NCBI GenBank assembly: GCA_000934455.1
Contig: JXUT01141747.1
Coordinates: 1-25,814, forward strand
Direction: 5' to 3'
From: Apostichopus parvimensis
Lineage: Eukaryota > Echinodermata > Holothuroidea > Aspidochirotida > Stichopodidae
Length of the DNA stretch: 25,814 nt
Made by a program: the position numbers and the translations under genes. The notes beneath the pieces were generated by a model. That model did not search any database, was not told the DNA's origin, and worked only from the letters and a program-made list of their open reading frames with translations. Shown piece by piece: positions 20,954 through 25,814 of this stretch (position 1 is its first letter; each line of letters begins with the position of its first letter).

Positions 20954-22228
20954 TTGAGTGTTAGAGACTAGTAACATAAATATACACAATAAACAAAAAA
21001 TACAATGATGGTATTCTTATAGGACTTAAGTAGAAAACAGAGAAAGAGAAAGGGAATAATAAAAAGAGTTCAAGAAGACAATTTTCATTCATAATTTAAG
21101 TGATGTGACTTGAAATGTGGAGAAAGGCATTATCACTACCACTGGTACACATCAAATGAATGATCAATTATGAAATGTTTTTTTTTCTTTTTTAGAGTAA
21201 ATCTACTTAAATTACGATGGGTCGCTTTACACTGTATCTTCAACTAATTTACTATGCAGCTCACTACCATGTGGATCTAGAATCACAACTTGCATAATTA
21301 TGGTCTATTTTTAATATGACGGAGCATTGTTTTTACTGTCACTGGCAAGCTATCTTAGTTAACACATAGGAACTACCTGGTGGTGAAATGAAGAATTGCA
21401 GTTATTCCAAAACTAAAGTATCATATAGTTAGTTGACTAAGACAGTTTTTCACAGTGAGGATTTTGGTGTAAAGAGTCAAGAAATTCGAATAGTTGGCGT
21501 ATTTTTTAAACAATATTTCTCCTTATAGTTCATGGTCATTCGACGCTGACCATTTTTGTGGCTTAGCAAAATATTACTCGATAATTGTGAAAAAATGTGT
21601 TCGTTTCCTTAGGAGGAACCAGACTGGGACGTTTTCTATCATTATAATATCTCACCTTCACCACTGACAGGCTTTAATGAGGCTTCATTGTATTTCCTTA
21701 CAAATATTCTGTCTAGTGTAATTTGCAATTTGCTTTTATTTTTTATTGCCTCATATGACTTAATGTTTCCGAGATTTAACCCTTCCTCGACCTGTCCTGT
21801 GAAACCTCAAAGAAGGCTATGGAAGACAAGAAAGCGCACCCTATAAAGACCTACAAAAGTCTTTTGCTGAAACTTTCCGTAGGGCCTAAGCTTTCTTCTC
21901 ATCAGCTAATTCTTACTAGCGGAATTGGTCAAACTGTGGTACTCTTTCTCTTAACGATAAAATTCTTTATTTGGACCTTGAAAATTTGCTCTTTAATCAG
22001 TGTCAAGTTATATACGGAAAAGCAACAACCTATGTTCTACTATCTCAGTTAAATCTATTTGCACTTTGTTCTACATAACCTTTTGCTTAGACAGGTCGAT
22101 GAAATATATGACTCTACGGGTCAAAATGTCAGAGAAAATTACCGTCATTCACGACAACGGTACTGGGATGCGAAGTTGTTTTGTACTACCTGCTTGGTGA
22201 AACTTTGTGTTGCCAATCTACACTATGA

Positions 22229-22374
22229 GTAGTTTTTTATAGAAAAATTATAATAATAATTAGTTTAGATATTTTTTGCAATAATTAGTTTTATAAATAT
22301 TATGAATATTTAATAGATAATAATTTTAAATCAATTTAATTATTATAATTGTTTATTATTTTAAAATTTATTTT
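22229..22374. other. Very AT-rich block upstream of the pyrophosphatase gene
   Basis: About 145 nt are almost entirely A and T, with many ATTATA, TTTAAA and AATTA words, far above the surrounding AT content. It ends about 80 bases before the first candidate start codon and could serve as a TATA-like or nucleosome-free promoter region, or be an unrelated AT-rich repeat. Confidence 0.6.
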
Positions 22375-22391
22375 GTCATTTGAAGTTGGCA

Positions 22392-22475
22392 ATGCAATCG
22401 ATGAAGGTTCACGGGCGTCTGCATACAACAAATATTTGCGTCGACGAACTTTGTCCATGCACTGCCACATGTTGA
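22392..22475 (+). promoter_or_regulatory. Candidate upstream ORF overlapping the leader start
   Basis: An ATG at 22392 (and a second in the same frame at 22401) opens a 27-codon frame in the +1 register relative to the pyrophosphatase frame and stops at TGA 22473-22475. It spans both leader ATGs (22457 and 22469) but ends before the internal ATG at 22601. If the transcript starts upstream of 22392, this would lower use of the leader starts. The transcription start is unknown. Confidence 0.4.
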
Positions 22476-22661
22476 CTCAACACCTTCTCCGTAGGTTCAT
22501 ACCTCACATATTTCCACAATTGCTGCAGAAGTGTCCTGCAAAGTTTGCCACAGAGTTCTCTAGTTCTGGAGGAAAACATTGCACTTACTTTGCTTCAACA
22601 ATGGCTTATAGAACAGTAGAGAGAGGACCACAGAATTCCCTGGACTACCGTGTTTACTTCC
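22457..22661 (+). CDS. Inorganic pyrophosphatase, exon 1 (two possible starts)
   Basis: This is the first coding exon of a soluble family I inorganic pyrophosphatase, which hydrolyses PPi to phosphate. From the ATG at 22601 it encodes MAYRTVERGPQNSLDYRVYF. This matches the N-terminal beta strand of animal PPA1/PPA2 (YRVF or YRLFF), and the MA....ERG start closely recalls PPA2. The frame is open upstream to an ATG at 22457, adding 48 residues that are rich in R, K and H, hold one acidic residue (E), and include LLRRF and LLQKC patches. These are features of a mitochondrial presequence. The ATG at 22601 has A at -3 and G at +4; those at 22457 and 22469 have poor contexts. The exon ends in phase 1 at C|GTACGT. 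Dual targeting is inferred. Confidence 0.85.
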
Positions 22662-23553
22662 GTACGTTCTCATATATAGGCATAACATTAGGATTCAAGT
22701 AGGCTTAGTTACAATACAAGTTTAAGACTTACTTGAACTTGTACCACTAGACCTAGATGTATAGCTGAGGCTTCGTAATTGATCACCCCCATAATTGACA
22801 CACCTCTATATATATATATCTATATAACACCGTGGCAACCATACTGCAGGCAACCTAACCTTTTTGCACCTCAGCAGAGATACGTTTTTCACGTGTATGA
22901 ATCCTTTTCAGGTAGGCCCCCTATGTGCTGATGAATCTTTGGTTCACTTAAAAACATTTAAAGCTTTTTACACACTCTCCAAATGTGCAAGTATTTTTCG
23001 CTTTTTGAAATTTTACCCTCTAAAAATAACCAAATTTACCTTGAGATGAGGCCACTACTCCGTAAGAACGATCCATCCGCTACATCTGGGCATGCATACA
23101 TTAGCCTCTACAGTATTGTTTTGTAAAAATTTTGTTACATGACATTAGTGTAAGATTATGGACAAATGTGTCAATTATGGGGTATTAATGGACTTGACCA
23201 GGCAGACTTCTTCGGGTTAGACTCTTCTCAACTGTACAATTTGTGGGAACAAAAGAATAAATATTTTTGGGTCATTTTATATTTGAGGTACTACACATCT
23301 GAAAATCGCATACATTTAGTGTTTTGGGGTTTTCCTAAATTACATATCGTTCATCAAACCCTTAAGTGTGTCAATTAAGAGCCCACCATGCTACTTTATT
23401 ATTTTGAGTGTTGTATTTCTATGTACATATATATACAACATGAGTGTTGGTCTAGTTGGACCTTGGATACAAGCTAAGCACACCTATCATGTACCTCAGC
23501 TGTATCAGGGTTAATAATTAGAGCTTAAATATGATTTATTTTGTCTTTTCCAG
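22662..23553 (+). other. Pyrophosphatase intron 1
   Basis: This 892-nt phase-1 intron runs from GTACGT to TTTTCCAG. It contains an (AT)n run near 22807-22827. Short open frames inside it are incidental. Confidence 0.85.
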
Positions 23554-23615
23554 AGGATGAGTCCGGCAAGATTGTTTCTCCCTTTCACGACATTCCTCTC
23601 TTTGCGAATGCGGAG
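23554..23615 (+). CDS. Inorganic pyrophosphatase, exon 2
   Basis: The acceptor TTTTCCAG leads into AG, which joins the last C of exon 1 to give a Gln codon. Twenty residues follow: DESGKIVSPFHDIPLFANAE. The core SPFHDIPL is a hallmark of eukaryotic family I pyrophosphatases (ISPFHDIP in vertebrate PPA1 and PPA2). Spacing from YRVYF through Q to SPFHDIP matches the human protein without gaps, which confirms the splice. The exon ends GAG|GTGAGA in phase 0. It forms part of the N-terminal strands of the barrel; no metal-binding residue lies here. Confidence 0.94.
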
Positions 23616-24110
23616 GTGAGAAAATTAAACTTTAATTTTCAGATTAAGCTCAACAGTAACCTGGAATTTGTGTTCCTATGCCTTACTTTTCCAATGTGTT
23701 GTACATGCTTTCGTTTGCTAAGCAATTTTAAAAACAGGTCTTTTAAACTGAGAGGTTATTTTAATTGATGCTATTTCTGGTTGGAAGGAAATTCTTAATA
23801 ATCTTTTGTAGACTTGGGAAGTTCCAGGTAAATATGAAACAAAAAGAGAGGAAGTGACAGTTACGTATACATGTATAAACTGTTGATGTTACAAAATAGT
23901 TAGTTTCATTGTGCACACACGCACACTACCCAATTATCCACAATCTTCCCTTTAAGATGATGGAACAAAGGTCAGTAGAGCAGTAGAGGTAATAATGTGA
24001 CAACCTTGTAAAAACAGTGATGGTATGTCAAAATGGGTAATTTGAACTCGTCTTCGTTCTTGATTAATTTGAGGTTGCCTCAAGTGAAAAAGTGTTCTTG
24101 TGTGTATTGG

Positions 24111-24123
24111 AGGTCAAAGGTCA
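24111..24123 (+). promoter_or_regulatory. Perfect DR1 nuclear-receptor motif
   Basis: AGGTCAAAGGTCA is two AGGTCA half-sites one base apart, the consensus bound by HNF4 and RXR heterodimers. Whether it is bound is unknown; it may belong to an interspersed repeat. Confidence 0.5.
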
Positions 24124-24147
24124 TATGAGGCAAACATGCGTCCAACA

Positions 24148-24187
24148 GTGGAAACTGAGCTAGTTTCCACCCATCTCTCAAGATGGG
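24148..24187 (+). repeat. Two abutting perfect hairpins
   Basis: GTGGAAACT/AGTTTCCAC (9-bp stem, 5-nt loop, 24148-24170) is followed at once by CCCATCT/AGATGGG (7-bp stem, 4-nt loop, 24170-24187). The two share one base at 24170. Confidence 0.85.
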
Positions 24188-24559
24188 AGCCATTCAGGTT
24201 TATGTGTTCCTAAAACTTCAATTGCAACCTCAATGCATGTTTGAATTATGGTTTAAGACAGCATTGAAGTTACTATGCTTTGCTAACATACAAATGTTAG
24301 GGGACCAAATCTGTCTGTCTATATGTCTGTCTGACTAACTAATCTATACTCACATCAATAGCTGTTTACTTACAGATAAAATGGTATTGTATAATCTTGC
24401 ACTCATCACATGCTAATTGATATTGCAGATGTATATTTAGGGAGAACTTTGATAAATGATGTTTACATTGCTGGTCCTTAAGTGTGATTTATCTTGAAAT
24501 TGTGGAACTGTTGTACACTTATGCAAAGTTCATTGCATATAATTGCACCTGTGTCGTTC

Positions 24560-24622
24560 ACTCAAAGTGACATGTGCAAACAGTGGGTCTTGTTGAACTT
24601 AGTCTGTGAAGTCACTTTGAGT
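24560..24622. repeat. 12-bp perfect inverted repeat
   Basis: ACTCAAAGTGAC (24560-24571) and GTCACTTTGAGT (24611-24622) are exact reverse complements with a 39-nt spacer, inside pyrophosphatase intron 2. Confidence 0.85.
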
Positions 24623-24971
24623 TTGACATTGATTAACAGCAGTACTGTATGGTAATCACCACAGTTTTATCTGATTGTATATTACTGTACATGTAGTATT
24701 AACTTGTGGCCATTAGTTGTAGAACCGTTTGTTCTTAAAATGGAAATACGCCTAGAACTGCTGTTCTGCATTACGCGTGAAGTTGATGCCTGTATTTTAT
24801 ACCCAGGCAGTCAGGCACATGACATTAACTTTAAATTCTTTCAGTAGAATTTGATATCGATCAGTAATAATTCACCTGGTCAGAAGTGAACAACAAGGAG
24901 GCAATATCTAGATGTCATGTCTCCCGCAATATCTGAGCCTCATTTCCCCTTGTCACCCACTACCCAAGTAA

Positions 24972-25002
24972 CCCTCCCCAACACCCCCCCACCCCTTCCC
25001 CC
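24972..25002 (-). other. C-rich run, quadruplex pattern on the minus strand
   Basis: Four or more runs of C (CCC, CCCC, CCCCCCC, CCCC, CCCCC) with short spacers occur in the plus strand, so the minus strand fits a G-quadruplex pattern. It lies inside intron 2 and would be C-rich in the RNA. Confidence 0.65.
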
Positions 25003-25706
25003 AACAAATCAATCACCATTAAGAGGATGTCATTGCCTCATCTGTTACCTCTCCTGTTACAAATACGTATATTAGTAAGTGCTTGTCACACTAAGTCTTA
25101 AAATGATCAATCATTTAGTTCTAAGTGTTTGTGAGTTTGTGACTAACCGGAAGGCAAAGTGCTAAGCTTCACAAGTGCAAATTCTGTAAAAACTCCTCAG
25201 CGAGTGTAATAATGTAGTGTACTAATGTAGTGTGATATGTGAAAATGGAGCGAGATTTATGCCTCTATTGTAAACAAAGTGTCTGAATCTATTTTTGTGT
25301 AAACTATTTGTCGTATTGCTATACAATGAGCAAACCTGAACTGCTTTTCTCCTTGTACGTAATATAGCTTTATGTTTTTTCTTAAAATGAGAACTTAATC
25401 TAACTATGCCTTCTCGACTTTTGGATAAGAGTACAGTGTGAAGTAATTTAATGACCTCATCAAGGACAAGGACTAAATATTCATGAACTACTTCTTGGTT
25501 TTTTGTGTGATGAAGAAAACTGAAGAAGAAAACACTTGTAAAAAGAGAAAAAAAGTAAAATACTTCAAGAAAGGTTGAATAGTGCATATTGTACAGTACT
25601 GTTGCATAGTCATACTCTTAACTTAGAACTGTGAGAACAGACTGAAGACATTCATGGTCAAAAATTTCAAAAACCTCATATTCAAATTTTCCCCCTCTTT
25701 TTGCAG

Positions 25707-25763
25707 AAAACTGTTTTCAACATGGTGGTTGAGGTACCCCGATGGACCAATGCCAAAATGGAG
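25707..25763 (+). CDS. Inorganic pyrophosphatase, exon 3
   Basis: Behind a pyrimidine-rich tract and TTTTTGCAG, 57 nt encode KTVFNMVVEVPRWTNAKME, ending at GAG|GTGAGA in phase 0. The VVEVPRWTNAKME segment is the most conserved N-terminal block of family I pyrophosphatases. In yeast numbering its first Glu, its Lys and its last Glu correspond to active-site residues E48, K56 and E58. All three are present (codons 25731-25733, 25755-25757 and 25761-25763), so the catalytic block looks intact. The metal-binding DNDPID motif and the rest of the enzyme must lie in later exons beyond the window. Confidence 0.95.
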
Positions 25764-25814
25764 GTGAGAAAAAGTTCATGCAAAAGAAGAGGGGCGAGAA
25801 AAGGGGGTGGGGGG
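25764..25814 (+). other. Start of pyrophosphatase intron 3 (partial)
   Basis: It begins with the donor GTGAGAAAAAG and ends at the window edge in a G-rich run. Confidence 0.85.

Larger units (their letters stand above)
16868..22228. other. Region between the two divergent genes
   Basis: It should hold the 5' UTR and promoter of the PDZ gene at its left and upstream DNA of the pyrophosphatase gene at its right. Just left are small perfect hairpins: GGAGGGAC/GTCCCTCC around one base (17014-17030) and ACATCC/GGATGT (17043-17058). The GC-richer part around 17080-17330 contains an E-box CACGTG near 17156. A poly-G run lies at about 20217-20228. Open frames of 60-111 codons (for example 19546-19881, 18993-19274, 20435-20704) show no known domain and I do not support them as genes. 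Confidence 0.45.
23616..25706 (+). other. Pyrophosphatase intron 2
   Basis: This 2,091-nt phase-0 intron runs from GTGAGA to TTTTTGCAG. It contains a direct repeat of nuclear-receptor type (24111-24123), two adjacent perfect hairpins (24148-24187), an inverted repeat (24560-24622) and a C-rich run (24972-25002). A 121-codon frame on the minus strand (25222-25587) shows no domain and is best taken as chance. Confidence 0.88.

Noticed and set aside
25222..25587. 121-codon minus-strand frame
   Set aside because: It lies within pyrophosphatase intron 2, is Phe/Ser/Lys-rich, and shows no domain or splice support.

Overview
The window looks like nuclear DNA of an animal. Coding sequence is sparse and split by GT-AG introns, the tRNA genes are eukaryotic Pol III types, and most of the rest is AT-rich non-coding DNA with short inverted-repeat transposons, tandem repeats and microsatellites. 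I infer a marine invertebrate, most plausibly a deuterostome such as an echinoderm. The sequence itself only secures 'metazoan'; the finer placement is an impression.

Left end (1-4.5 kb): one tRNA-Asn(GTT) and three tRNA-Pro(CGG) genes lie within 3.2 kb, with a decayed tRNA-like relic beside the third Pro gene. Between them is a 366-bp hAT-type MITE (2474-2839) with an 8-bp target duplication. A C-rich minisatellite with an A-B-C, A-B-C higher-order pattern follows (3861-4083). It adjoins a possible protein-coding exon on the minus strand (4104-4456, unrecognised).

Middle (4.5-16.7 kb): no convincing exon. It holds a second hAT-type MITE with a perfect 8-bp target duplication (7330-7621), three tandem units of about 310 bp (7945-8880) that each carry an octamer-like motif fused to an E-box/UPRE-like motif, and directly after them a diverged tandem array of about 150-185-bp units (9010-9860). 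Further right are a MITE-like foldback (12582-12880), a hairpin built on a CRE (13361-13442) and an octanucleotide array (14161-14232).

Right part (16.7-25.8 kb): two protein-coding genes point away from each other. On the minus strand, 16760-16867 is the first coding exon of a PDZ-domain protein, resembling the Zasp/PDLIM or synaptopodin type; I could not find its later exons. On the plus strand, 22457 to the window end carries the first three coding exons of a soluble (family I) inorganic pyrophosphatase. Its first exon encodes an in-frame, mitochondrial-type leader ahead of a second, better-placed ATG, so one gene may supply both mitochondrial and cytosolic enzyme. The gene continues beyond the window.

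No operon-like or CRISPR-like structure is present. The points most worth checking are the two-start pyrophosphatase exon, the compound-motif tandem array, the shared acceptor-stem mismatch in two tRNA-Pro genes, and the orphan PDZ exon.
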